Part shown: positions 7,247 through 13,799 of the stretch, piece after piece
Numbering within the stretch: position 1 is the stretch's first letter
Layout: every line of letters starts with the position of its first letter
Assembly: GCA_964598275.1 (NCBI GenBank)
Contig: CAZRAZ010000020.1
Location: 1 to 14,827 of the forward strand
Length of the DNA stretch: 14,827 nucleotides
Direction of reading: 5' to 3'
DNA from: JAHIEZ01 sp964598275
GTDB lineage: Bacteria > Patescibacteriota > Microgenomatia > UBA12405
Translations under genes and position numbers: made by a program
Notes under the pieces: generated by a model
What the model was told of the DNA's origin: nothing
Databases searched by the model: none
Seen by the model: the letters and a program-made list of their open reading frames with translations, nothing else

Positions 7247-7885
7247 TCAATCAAAATAACTTTTTAATTTCTCTCTAAAAAAAGATTTTACCACTTCAAA
7301 ATTTACCTCATTATTATTTTTGTAATTTATCGGTTCCTCAACCAGGTCCTCAAAATAAACCAGACTTTTTAAAACTAAATTATAATCAAGCATCGGGAAT
7401 TTTTTTTCAACCGCGCTTAAGAGTCTATCAAGCCCCACTTTCTGACTGATAAAGTATAAATCAACATAATCTTTTTGCATCGCTCGGCTGATTAAAGCAG
7501 ATAATTTCATACAACCAATGTCTAAAAGCGAACAAAGATTAAAATACTCACTTTGAATAAAAGGCTCAAGCAGTGGATATCGATAAGTAAAAAAACTCAT
7601 TTTAACTTTATCGTCAACCAAAACAGAAAGAGTGTCCTTTTCTTCCTGAATATTTTTAACTTTTTTGCCTGAAAAAACCAAAAGTATTTTTTTAAATAAT
7701 TCATCCGTCAGGAAACTCTTAGCCTTAAAAAAATCAAAATCAATACTATCCCGATGTCCAATCTGTAATGCCAATCCGGTTCCTCCGGCCAAATAAAAAT
7801 CACTCTTAAAATCCGAAAATGAGGGCAACAAGGCTTTTCTTTGGTCGTCTAAAATATCATAAAACAAATCACTCCCCAAACTCAT
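7247..7885 (-). CDS. AbiEii/AbiGii-type nucleotidyltransferase, probable toxin
   Basis: 212 aa. The N-terminal half carries the family signature YLAGGTGLALQIGHRDSIDFDFF: a GG pair at residues 34-35 and a D-x-D catalytic pair at D49 and D51, after the HR-S segment. This is the DNA-polymerase-beta-like fold of AbiEii/MenT nucleotidyltransferases, which in studied cases add nucleotides to tRNA or other RNA as type IV-like toxins or abortive-infection effectors. Its ATG overlaps the TGA of the preceding 88-aa gene by four bases (ATGA), indicating translational coupling as in many toxin-antitoxin pairs. The usual AbiEi winged-helix antitoxin is absent and the partner is a different small protein. 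Assignment to the family is firm; toxin activity is inferred. Confidence 0.85.
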   Translation of the reverse strand: MSLGSDLFYDILDDQRKALLPSFSDFKSDFYLAGGTGLALQIGHRDSIDFDFFKAKSFLTDELFKKILLVFSGKKVKNIQEEKDTLSVLVDDKVKMSFFTYRYPLLEPFIQSEYFNLCSLLDIGCMKLSALISRAMQKDYVDLYFISQKVGLDRLLSAVEKKFPMLDYNLVLKSLVYFEDLVEEPINYKNNNEVNFEVVKSFFREKLKSYFD

Positions 7886-8148
7886 TGGAATTTTTCACTC
7901 CTTTTTTGGGGATTTATGTCTAAAACCAGTTTCCACAATGCCAGAGATTTTTTGTTCCACGATCCGAGAGGGATATTAGCAGCAATATTCGCCACCGTTT
8001 CTTTTCCGTAATAAGAAAATAACCAATCTGTTGCCTCTTTTGTCCCAAAATTTAACAATTGGCCGACAATTATTTGTTTATGTTTTTCCGGTTCCAAAGC
8101 TTCAAAATCATAAGACCAAAGAAAGGGCTTGATTATCGCAGGTAACAT
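7882..8148 (-). CDS. DUF6922-like small protein, putative antitoxin partner
   Basis: 88 aa with the pattern LPAIIKPFLWSYDFEALE, then NFGTKEATDWLFSYYG and WNKKSLALWKLVL. I recall this arrangement from small proteins encoded directly upstream of AbiEii-type nucleotidyltransferases and labelled DUF6922; this is from memory. It is compact, helical and probably soluble. It is the first gene of a three-gene minus-strand operon and overlaps the nucleotidyltransferase start by four bases. The promoter is very clear: TGGTATAAT (8162-8154) ends five nucleotides before the ATG, so the mRNA is predicted to be leaderless. An antitoxin role is inferred only from position and size. Confidence 0.75.
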   Translation of the reverse strand: MLPAIIKPFLWSYDFEALEPEKHKQIIVGQLLNFGTKEATDWLFSYYGKETVANIAANIPLGSWNKKSLALWKLVLDINPQKRSEKFQ

Positions 8149-8164
8149 ACAAAATTATACCAAA
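8149..8164 (-). promoter_or_regulatory. Extended -10 promoter of the nucleotidyltransferase operon
   Basis: TGGTATAAT matches the extended -10 consensus exactly and lies five nucleotides before the ATG at 8148. Transcription would start at or within a base or two of the start codon. Confidence 0.7.
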
Positions 8165-8205
8165 ACAGAGAGTAAAATTCCGGTCAAAGCAGTACATAAT
8201 CGACG

Positions 8206-8247
8206 AACATTAAAAAACGTCCCTCGAAAGGGACGTTTTTTAATGTT
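8206..8247. terminator. Bidirectional intrinsic terminator, perfect 19-bp palindrome
   Basis: The arms at 8206-8224 and 8229-8247 are perfectly complementary around a four-base loop (CGAA). The core AACGTCCCT/AGGGACGTT is flanked by an A-run on one side and a T-run on the other, so it can end transcripts on both strands. On the minus strand it begins at the last two bases of the intron-bearing tRNA, so it overlaps the tRNA 3' end by two bases. No plus-strand gene ends nearby. Confidence 0.9.
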
Positions 8248-8511
8248 GCGGGGCCGGGAGTTGAACCCGGCCTGTGAGATTATGCACCTGTTGTCTCCCA
8301 TTACTGAGAGTGTCGGACTATATCTTCTTCCTATTTCTAGGAAGCTTCGCGTGTAGTCTCTACGGAGTTCCCAAAGAATTTTCTTCGGGATTCCCTCGGT
8401 ATTGTCCCGTAAATGACGGGATTTCACCGATATAGCGAAGTACAAAGCCGTAAATTACTTTACAGCTGGCCCATTTTGAGAGCCTCACGTGCAGCCGTAC
8501 ACTACCCCGCA
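8246..8511 (-). tRNA. tRNA-Met(CAU), probably initiator, split by a group I intron
   Basis: Exon 1 is 8511-8481 and exon 2 is 8284-8246. The joined 70-nt tRNA folds as: acceptor TGCGGGG/CCCCGCA with discriminator A; T8 and A9; D-stem GTGT/GCAC with a very short loop ACGGCT; anticodon stem TGAGG/TCTCA; loop CTCATAA with anticodon CAT; a four-base variable loop; T-stem CCGGG/CCCGG with loop TTCAACT. CCA is not encoded. The acceptor GCGGGG...CCCCGCAA and loop CTCATAA match bacterial initiator tRNA, and a separate elongator Met is present at 6314-6386. Deviations are U1-A72 pairing in place of the mismatched C1-A72, and A29-U41 plus G31-U39 in the initiator stem. Ile2 identity is the alternative. 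An extended -10 (TGTTAGAAT) lies upstream. Confidence 0.85.
8285..8480 (-). ncRNA. Group I self-splicing intron (IC3-like, 196 nt) in tRNA anticodon loop
   Basis: The intron lies between U33 and C34. P1: intron GGCC (8471-8468) pairs with exon GGCU (8484-8481), leaving the required U-G wobble at the 5' splice site. P10: intron AUG (8474-8472) pairs with exon-2 CAU. P2 is a nine-pair stem (AGCTGTAAA/TTTACGGCT) closed by a GUAA tetraloop. P4 is CGGT/ACCG and P5 is CCCGT/ACGGG. P7 is formed by GACTA (8358-8354, within GTAGAGACTACACG) and TAGTC (8320-8316, within GAAGATATAGTCC), the classic R and S elements. P8 is CTTCCTA/TAGGAAG with a GAAA tetraloop. The last base is G (8285). Size and core resemble the Azoarcus tRNA-Ile intron. 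No homing endonuclease is encoded. Confidence 0.95.
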
Positions 8512-8560
8512 TGCATGTACTCATGTGCCTACCTATCCGTAGGCATGGAAATTCTAACAC
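8512..8560 (-). promoter_or_regulatory. Promoter and leader hairpin of the intron-bearing tRNA
   Basis: TGTTAGAAT, an extended -10, ends at 8551, placing the start near 8544. The roughly 33-nt leader opens with the hairpin GCCTAC/GTAGGC (8544-8539 with 8532-8527) before the tRNA 5' end at 8511. RNase P would have to remove this leader. Confidence 0.55.
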
Positions 8561-8567
8561 ATTACCC

Positions 8568-8930
8568 CTACCTAAACAAATCTAACCACTCTTCATATTT
8601 TGCCTTTTTGTCCTCTATATTCATTTCATAAAACAATTCCCCCATCTCTTCTTCTGCCGGCAACTCCAGCCAATAATCATCCGGACTACCCCAACCTAGC
8701 AATTCTCTGGCTTGCCTACTGATAAAAGCGCTACTGGTAGCGTACTTAATCTTCTGTCTCATTTCCCGATTTTCGTTTTCTAAACTAGCTATCTCTTCTC
8801 CCAGCTCTTTATTCATTTTTTCCGCTCCCCACCACACTCCCGCCTGCTTGTTAATATTAAGCCCCACCATCAGCATTATGGCTATTCCTCCCGCGTAAAA
8901 AAATGTTCTTTTTACCTGTTCTATCGGCAT
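8568..8930 (-). CDS. FtsB/DivIC-like septum formation initiator protein
   Basis: 120 aa. A short basic cytoplasmic start leads into one transmembrane helix (about residues 9-28). An extracytoplasmic coiled coil follows (MNKELGEEIASLENENREMR and onward, about 39-62). The family's C-terminal motif comes next: FISRQARELLGWGSPDDYWLEL, matching the YIEKxAREKLGLVxPGE segment of FtsB/DivIC proteins. These form the FtsQBL/DivIB-DivIC-FtsL complex that licenses septal cell-wall synthesis at the division site. It is transcribed toward the tRNA and shares a 52-bp divergent spacer with the recombinase gene. The ATG at 8930 gives a normal N-terminus. No FtsL or FtsQ gene is adjacent. Confidence 0.85.
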   Translation of the reverse strand: MPIEQVKRTFFYAGGIAIMLMVGLNINKQAGVWWGAEKMNKELGEEIASLENENREMRQKIKYATSSAFISRQARELLGWGSPDDYWLELPAEEEMGELFYEMNIEDKKAKYEEWLDLFR

Positions 8931-8982
8931 CTTGTTGTTTATCCCAATTTATGGTATTATAAGATTTAGTAATTCAAAATAT
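8931..8982. promoter_or_regulatory. Divergent promoter between ftsB-like and xer-like genes
   Basis: TATAAT on the minus strand (8961-8956) and TGGTATTAT on the plus strand (8952-8960) overlap through one palindromic core, ATTATAA. Predicted starts give leaders of roughly 15-20 nt on each side, without a Shine-Dalgarno sequence. Confidence 0.5.
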
Positions 8983-9852
8983 ATGACTAATCTACAATTC
9001 GACCAAGCCCTAAACCTATTCAGCCAATCGCTTAGCAACTCGGGCAAATCAATCAACACTATTGTAGCCTACAAAGGCGACATCAACCAGTTGATCAAGT
9101 TTTTTCAGGCGGAACTAAACATCTCTACCGTCGACGTTGTCACTACCACTCACATCGACAAGTTCAAAAAACACCTCGGCAAAAACAATTACACTGCCAA
9201 ATCTATTTCCCGCAAGCTAAATTCTATCAAGAATTTCTTTTCCTTTCTCAAAAGGGAATCTGTCATCGATGCCGACCCCTCTTCTGATGTCAAGCATCCC
9301 AAATACGAAAATGATCTACCCAAAATCTTAAAACCAATTGAATATCGAGCCTTGCGGGATGCCTGCAGAAATGACAACCGTTCTCTGGCCATTGTCGAAC
9401 TCATGCTTCAGGCTGGCTTGCGTATCAAAGAAATCGAAATTTTAAAACTTGATAATCTAAACGCTAACCAACTTACCGTCGAAACTTACGAATCTCATCC
9501 TGCTCGTCAGATTCCTCTCAACAGTTCTGCCAAAACAGCCCTGGATCGTTACATCAAAGATACCCGCTACCAATCAAAAACAAACACCGTTTTTGTTACC
9601 AAAACCGGTCGCCCTCTTTTGGCCAGAAACATCAGAAGTCTGTTAAACCGCTATTTTACCAAAGCTGGCATTGTCAATGCTAAAGTCAACGATCTTCGTA
9701 ACACCTTTATCGTCTTTCAACTAAAAGCCGGTGTTCCCATTGATGTTGTTTCCCAAATTGTCGGCCACAAAAGAATCTCTACTACCGAAAAATATCTGGA
9801 ACTCATCGAAAACAAAGAGGAAGCCAAAAGTATCAAGCTCAAAGAGCTCTAA
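8983..9852 (+). CDS. Xer-like tyrosine recombinase with altered catalytic set
   Basis: 289 aa from the ATG at 8983; the frame extends upstream to a TTG at 8932, but the family's N-terminal SAM-like core domain begins right after this ATG (FDQALNLFSQSLSNSGKSINT). The catalytic half has R147 (AGLRIKEIE), R239 (DLRNTF), H262 (GHKRISTTEKY) and nucleophile Y271. Two usual residues are missing: the HxxR histidine is N236, and the beta-hairpin lysine (GKGxK) is not seen in TVETYESHPARQIPL. Xer proteins resolve chromosome dimers at dif with FtsK; related integrases move mobile elements. The 289-aa size favours Xer. Neighbours include a VirD4/TraD-like ATPase. It ends directly against that convergent gene with no spacer. 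Confidence 0.85.
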   Translation: MTNLQFDQALNLFSQSLSNSGKSINTIVAYKGDINQLIKFFQAELNISTVDVVTTTHIDKFKKHLGKNNYTAKSISRKLNSIKNFFSFLKRESVIDADPSSDVKHPKYENDLPKILKPIEYRALRDACRNDNRSLAIVELMLQAGLRIKEIEILKLDNLNANQLTVETYESHPARQIPLNSSAKTALDRYIKDTRYQSKTNTVFVTKTGRPLLARNIRSLLNRYFTKAGIVNAKVNDLRNTFIVFQLKAGVPIDVVSQIVGHKRISTTEKYLELIENKEEAKSIKLKEL

Positions 9853-12189
9853 CTAAAACCTTGCCCTCCTGCCGATTTCCGCCTCTACAATGTCTTTGGG
9901 TTTGCCGTATTTCAAACTCGACAATCTTTTTATCATCTCTGCCATTTTTGGATTACCCGGTCTCTTCACTTCCTCTGCCATCACCTTTAACGAAAAAGGC
10001 TTAACCGGTGTACCCTCCACCATGGTTTTGATATAAATTTCTCCCATGGCTAGGTTTAATAAATCGTGTTCGCTAAAAGTTGGTTCAAATTGTTTGGCCA
10101 AAAACCCGGCATCGGCAATACCCACCCGAAAACTTGATATCGTGCCCACGTTACCAAAAACAGCATTTTTCACCTCGTCATCCATTTGGGAAATAAATTG
10201 ATTGGCCACCGTTAAATTCAAGTGGTATTTTCTTGCTTCCGACAAAATCACCGCAAAATCTTGAGTGGCAAAATTTTGAAATTCGTCCACATACAGATAA
10301 AAATCCCTTCTCTTTTCTTCCGGCACATCTTGTCTGGACATGGCCGCAATCAAAATTTTGGGAATCAATACCAAGCCCAAAAACGACGAGTTCTCCTCTC
10401 CGATAGTGCCTTTAGCCAAATTAATAATTAATATTTTTCCCTCGTCCATCGCCCGTCTAAAATTAAACGATGAGGTCGACTGCCCGATAATATTGCGCAT
10501 CATTTTATTGGTAATAAATCGGCCGAATTTTGACACAATGTAATCCAGTACTTCCGATTTATGAAACTCATTGGTATTGGCAATCTGATCGGTCCAATAT
10601 CGTTTTACCATCGGATCATCCACCTTGGGTAATAAAGATTGAACATAAGACGGATCTGTCAAACAGCGCACAATTTCAACAAAGGTTGCTCCCGGTTCGC
10701 TCATTACCGTCAGCATGATGTTTCTGATGGCATGTTCAAATCTTGGCCCCACGATGCCCGTTTTATAAGGGTCGTACAGCTTGTACATCAGGTTGATAAT
10801 CGAGCTGGTCACAAAATCCTTCTGATCCTCCCGATCGCACTCCATCACATTAAAACCCATCGGCCTGTCTATCGTCGACGGGTCAAAATAAATCACGTCA
10901 TCCACCCTTTCCGGCGGAATTCTTTCCAATATCATTTCATAGGTATCATGTGGATCGATAAAACAAACACCGTGCCCTGCCTTAATGTCCTGCAAGGCCA
11001 TATCGGCCAACAACCACGATTTACCCACACCGGTCTGTCCTACTATATAAAAATGTCTTTGCCGATCCTGTTTGCCTATTCGGTATTCTCTCTTTTCTCC
11101 TCTAAACAGATTATCGCCGACATACAAACCCTCTTCAGACATTTCTACCGGTCCGGCCGCCTTTTTTGCCTTCAACCAATAGATGCTCGGCGTTTCCACT
11201 GTTTTGTTGGGCAGATGAAAAATAGAAGCAACTTCTTCCGAAGACAAAATGGTCTTTCCTTTTTGCCACCAAATTGGCGGATATTTATAGATAAAATCCT
11301 TCATAAACAAACTTTTTATTCTGATTTTTGCCCCCGACAATCGGTTCCATGGCGATTCAAATTGGCCAAAGCAGGCCTTAATATTGGCCAAATGACTTTT
11401 TGCCAAGGTTTCGTCTTGCGACATTACCACAATTCTGATGGCCACCTCAAATCCCGGCTTACTGCACTTACTTTCAATTGCTTCCAGTTGTCTGGCATCA
11501 ACTTTATAAGAAGCCTTTTCCGGGTTGGCCTCTGATTTTTTAGTACTGCTAATAAAACTTTTTCCCGCCTTTGCCCAAGAGCCGTCAGTCGGCGACAGTA
11601 AAAGCTGAATTGCCGCGCTTTCTCCTTCGCCAAGCTTCGACATCGCCGAACTGATTGCCGCTAACGGGTCGGTGGCAATCTCCTTATAATTTTTCAAAGG
11701 GTAAAAATTTTCCTTTTTGATTTTTAGCCAAGCATATTCCATCACCCCTTTTTGACCGTAAATATTCGGTTCATCCACCATTGTAATATCAGCCCCGCCA
11801 AAAACGCTAAAAATCTGTTTTTCCACCAAATCCTTATATTTTTTCGGCACTGAAATATAAAATCTTATATCCTGGCTGTTCCCCACAATTTCCAGTGCCA
11901 CCACCTCCTGGGCTATCATTTTCTGCCAAAACCCAAATTTAGCCTTTTTGTAGGTACTCGAAAGCGATGCTAGTATCTGCTCCATCGCATCAATCTTAAT
12001 TTCGTTATCATGGGGGACTGCTATCAGCAAAGTCACCAAACCAAGAGACTTTTTCTCCCTATCCTTCCACTTATACCACAAAATAAAGACATAAACACCT
12101 GCCATCAATACTGCCAGGGCCAAGCTTCCCCACAGCACCCACAAACCCAGTGTCATTAATTGTTTTTGCAAAATTTCAAAATTCATCAT
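9853..12189 (-). CDS. VirD4/TraD/TraG-like membrane ATPase (conjugation-type)
   Basis: About 778 aa. One transmembrane helix (about residues 13-37) is followed by a long extension to about residue 365 with alpha/beta character. A RecA-type motor follows: Walker A GQTGVGKS at residues 384-391 and Walker B FYLYVDEFQNFA ending at D635-E636. A QFISQMDDEV segment and the C-terminal FSEHDLLNLAMGE are typical of the TraD/TraG/VirD4 motor family (TraM-binding/DUF87-type). Such hexamers pump DNA or deliver substrates to type IV secretion or pilus machines. Comparable proteins are frequent in CPR genomes. The frame extends to a TTG at 12204, but ATG 12189 or 12186, overlapping the preceding stop, is more likely, implying translational coupling. 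No relaxase or other T4SS genes are in the window. Confidence 0.85.
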   Translation of the reverse strand: MMNFEILQKQLMTLGLWVLWGSLALAVLMAGVYVFILWYKWKDREKKSLGLVTLLIAVPHDNEIKIDAMEQILASLSSTYKKAKFGFWQKMIAQEVVALEIVGNSQDIRFYISVPKKYKDLVEKQIFSVFGGADITMVDEPNIYGQKGVMEYAWLKIKKENFYPLKNYKEIATDPLAAISSAMSKLGEGESAAIQLLLSPTDGSWAKAGKSFISSTKKSEANPEKASYKVDARQLEAIESKCSKPGFEVAIRIVVMSQDETLAKSHLANIKACFGQFESPWNRLSGAKIRIKSLFMKDFIYKYPPIWWQKGKTILSSEEVASIFHLPNKTVETPSIYWLKAKKAAGPVEMSEEGLYVGDNLFRGEKREYRIGKQDRQRHFYIVGQTGVGKSWLLADMALQDIKAGHGVCFIDPHDTYEMILERIPPERVDDVIYFDPSTIDRPMGFNVMECDREDQKDFVTSSIINLMYKLYDPYKTGIVGPRFEHAIRNIMLTVMSEPGATFVEIVRCLTDPSYVQSLLPKVDDPMVKRYWTDQIANTNEFHKSEVLDYIVSKFGRFITNKMMRNIIGQSTSSFNFRRAMDEGKILIINLAKGTIGEENSSFLGLVLIPKILIAAMSRQDVPEEKRRDFYLYVDEFQNFATQDFAVILSEARKYHLNLTVANQFISQMDDEVKNAVFGNVGTISSFRVGIADAGFLAKQFEPTFSEHDLLNLAMGEIYIKTMVEGTPVKPFSLKVMAEEVKRPGNPKMAEMIKRLSSLKYGKPKDIVEAEIGRRARF

Positions 12190-12544
12190 CTTCTTTAAAT
12201 TCAACTTTAGTTTTCTTTATTTTAATCCATCTAAACAAAAATTCCGACAACCACCGTCCGGCTTTATTTATCGCCAAAGAAAAACCGGTCGAAAAAATTT
12301 TCCTGCTTACCGGCAACTTCAGTTTAACATCATCATCACCCACGCTTGTCATCACCACTTGTCCGCCGTCATCTCTTATCTGTTGGTTTTTCATGCCCAC
12401 ATCCTCCTCTTCAAATTTTCGCATCCAGGTTTTCACTTCATCGGGTAGCCTCTCCTTATCCCTACTTTGCACATCCATCATCTCTCCCGCCTTTTTTGTC
12501 TCTACGTCCTCCTGCCCGACTATCCTTTCTTTGTCAATTACCAT
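12176..12544 (-). CDS. Small acidic protein upstream of the VirD4-like ATPase
   Basis: 122 aa, unrecognised. Residues 1-65 are highly charged and likely disordered or helical (MVIDKERIVGQEDVETKKAG). The C-terminal third has an amphipathic helix and aromatic residues (AGRWLSEFLFRWIKIKK) ending in an acidic tail EFKEDDEF, which could lie on the membrane. Its stop overlaps the ATPase start by 11-14 nt, so the two are coupled and probably act together. TATACT on the minus strand (12557-12552) ends seven nucleotides before the ATG, giving a predicted leaderless mRNA. An adaptor or regulator of the ATPase is a guess from position only. Confidence 0.7.
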   Translation of the reverse strand: MVIDKERIVGQEDVETKKAGEMMDVQSRDKERLPDEVKTWMRKFEEEDVGMKNQQIRDDGGQVVMTSVGDDDVKLKLPVSRKIFSTGFSLAINKAGRWLSEFLFRWIKIKKTKVEFKEDDEF

Positions 12545-12607
12545 ACTTTTAAGTATAAGCCAAAAGACTGGCTATCTCTAGTCTCAAGATGGGCTATAAT
12601 CAAACCA
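12545..12607. promoter_or_regulatory. Divergent promoters of the ATPase operon and the membrane protein gene
   Basis: TATACT (12557-12552, minus strand) lies seven nucleotides before the ATG at 12544. TATAAT (12595-12600, plus strand) lies seven nucleotides before the ATG at 12608. Neither gene has a Shine-Dalgarno sequence. Confidence 0.6.
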
Positions 12608-13759
12608 ATGGATCCCTTGCTTTCCGGCTTAAGTCAAATCAGAAAAATCGACAATAGTCATCGTTGGCTGCCCTTTGCTACCACCATTCTTGTCATTTTT
12701 CTCATCGCCGCTTTAATCTGGTTTTTTACCGGCGGCTCTTTTCGTCTTTACGCCAGTGTTTTTTTTACCTTTTACCATTTCACCCACCAAATTTGGCTTT
12801 CCGTTATTTTAATCGGTATTAGTCAAAACTTAATTTTTCTGCCTTTGCGTTTTATCAGTCTCAAATTATCCGCTTCCCTAAAAGACTTCGAAGACGAGTT
12901 GGAAAATATTAACTCCGAAAAAGACCAATACTTTCTTTTCAACAAAAAAGTCCAGGAAGGCAATCCGGCTGTCGTTTTCTACATTTTCAATTTTGTTTTA
13001 AACGCCATTGCTTTCTTTTCTGCCGGTCGTATCTTTTTAATCGATTTTTACACCAAAAAACTCAACCCCTCTCTGCTTTACGCCAAAGTTCCTTACCCGG
13101 ATTACCCCCTAAATGGCACTATTTTCAAATTTCCTTTTTTTCGCATCACCGACACCATCGCTCTCGACTGGTCCACCATTTTTGCTATTTGGGGCGGTCT
13201 TATCGCCCTTATTGTTGTTCCCCGTCTTCTCTGGCGTTTGGTCAAATTTATTTTGAAAAAAAATCAAAAAATTCTCTCTGCCCGCATTAATTACAATCGC
13301 TTGCTTTTTAAAATTGGTGGTTTTTCCGGCACCATTTTTTTGCTCTCTCTTTTTGTCCTTCGCCATCTGCCATCTGCCTTTACCGGCCATCTTCTCTTGG
13401 CAGATCTAACCCGGGCCAACCCCACCATGAATTTAATTACTGCCATTGGCACCTTTATTACCGTTCTCCATGCCGGCTATACCCGTCAAAAATTTGTTGC
13501 CATCGAGGCTGTCAAAAATAATATTCCGGCCGAAATTATTGCCCGTGTCGGCCGTCAAAAAATCCGTCAAAGTGTTCAAAACGCCTTTATTCTCGGTATT
13601 GGCGCCTATCTGATTACCAGTCAAATCCCTTCTGCCTTCGAACTGTCTGTGGCCACCTTCGAAATTCTTTATATCCTCTCTCCCCATACCCTCGATTTAA
13701 TTCTAAAAACCCCCAAAAAACCGATTATTTCTCCGGTTACCGACCAGCTCCCTGCCTGA
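12608..13759 (+). CDS. Multi-pass membrane protein, unrecognised
   Basis: 383 aa from ATG 12608, chosen because TATAAT sits seven nucleotides upstream; the frame is open further upstream but only over the promoter and the divergent gene. About six to seven hydrophobic segments: near residues 23-45, 52-75, 120-140, 190-215, 240-258, 280-300 and 335-355. Between the second and third is a charged helical stretch (LKLSASLKDFEDELENINSE) followed by NPAVVFYIFNFVLNAIAFFSAG. That order (membrane helix, basic/acidic helical pair, NPAxx helix) recalls the Oxa1/YidC insertase core, but similarity is too weak to claim. Codons end mostly in C or T like other plus-strand genes. It precedes the GC-rich spacer and dnaG. 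Confidence 0.75.
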   Translation: MDPLLSGLSQIRKIDNSHRWLPFATTILVIFLIAALIWFFTGGSFRLYASVFFTFYHFTHQIWLSVILIGISQNLIFLPLRFISLKLSASLKDFEDELENINSEKDQYFLFNKKVQEGNPAVVFYIFNFVLNAIAFFSAGRIFLIDFYTKKLNPSLLYAKVPYPDYPLNGTIFKFPFFRITDTIALDWSTIFAIWGGLIALIVVPRLLWRLVKFILKKNQKILSARINYNRLLFKIGGFSGTIFLLSLFVLRHLPSAFTGHLLLADLTRANPTMNLITAIGTFITVLHAGYTRQKFVAIEAVKNNIPAEIIARVGRQKIRQSVQNAFILGIGAYLITSQIPSAFELSVATFEILYILSPHTLDLILKTPKKPIISPVTDQLPA

Positions 13760-13763
13760 TCAT

Positions 13764-13790
13764 TCAAACCCGCCTCCGGAGTTGGTTTGA
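13764..13790 (+). terminator. Possible hairpin after the membrane protein gene
   Basis: TCAAACC (13764-13770) and GGTTTGA (13784-13790) form a seven-pair stem around an inner palindrome CTCCGGAG. It begins 4 bp after the stop. A following U-run is lacking, so it may be a processing or termination structure rather than a canonical intrinsic terminator. Confidence 0.4.
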
Positions 13791-13799
13791 GGTTGGTTT

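Noticed and set aside
8155..8560. Short frames on both strands across the tRNA/intron region
   Set aside because: They overlap the tRNA exons, the group I intron and the terminator. No homing endonuclease motif (LAGLIDADG, GIY-YIG, HNH) is present.
8932..8982. TTG start giving a 306-aa recombinase
   Set aside because: The extra 17 residues cover the divergent promoter region, and the family N-terminus begins at the ATG at 8983.
10639..11535. 298-aa open frame on the plus strand
   Set aside because: It lies wholly antisense to the VirD4/TraD-like ATPase, which has clear Walker motifs. The translated product shows no domain-like features.
13109..13687. Minus-strand frames opposite the membrane protein
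   Set aside because: They are antisense shadows with low-complexity N/K/G-rich products and no start signals.
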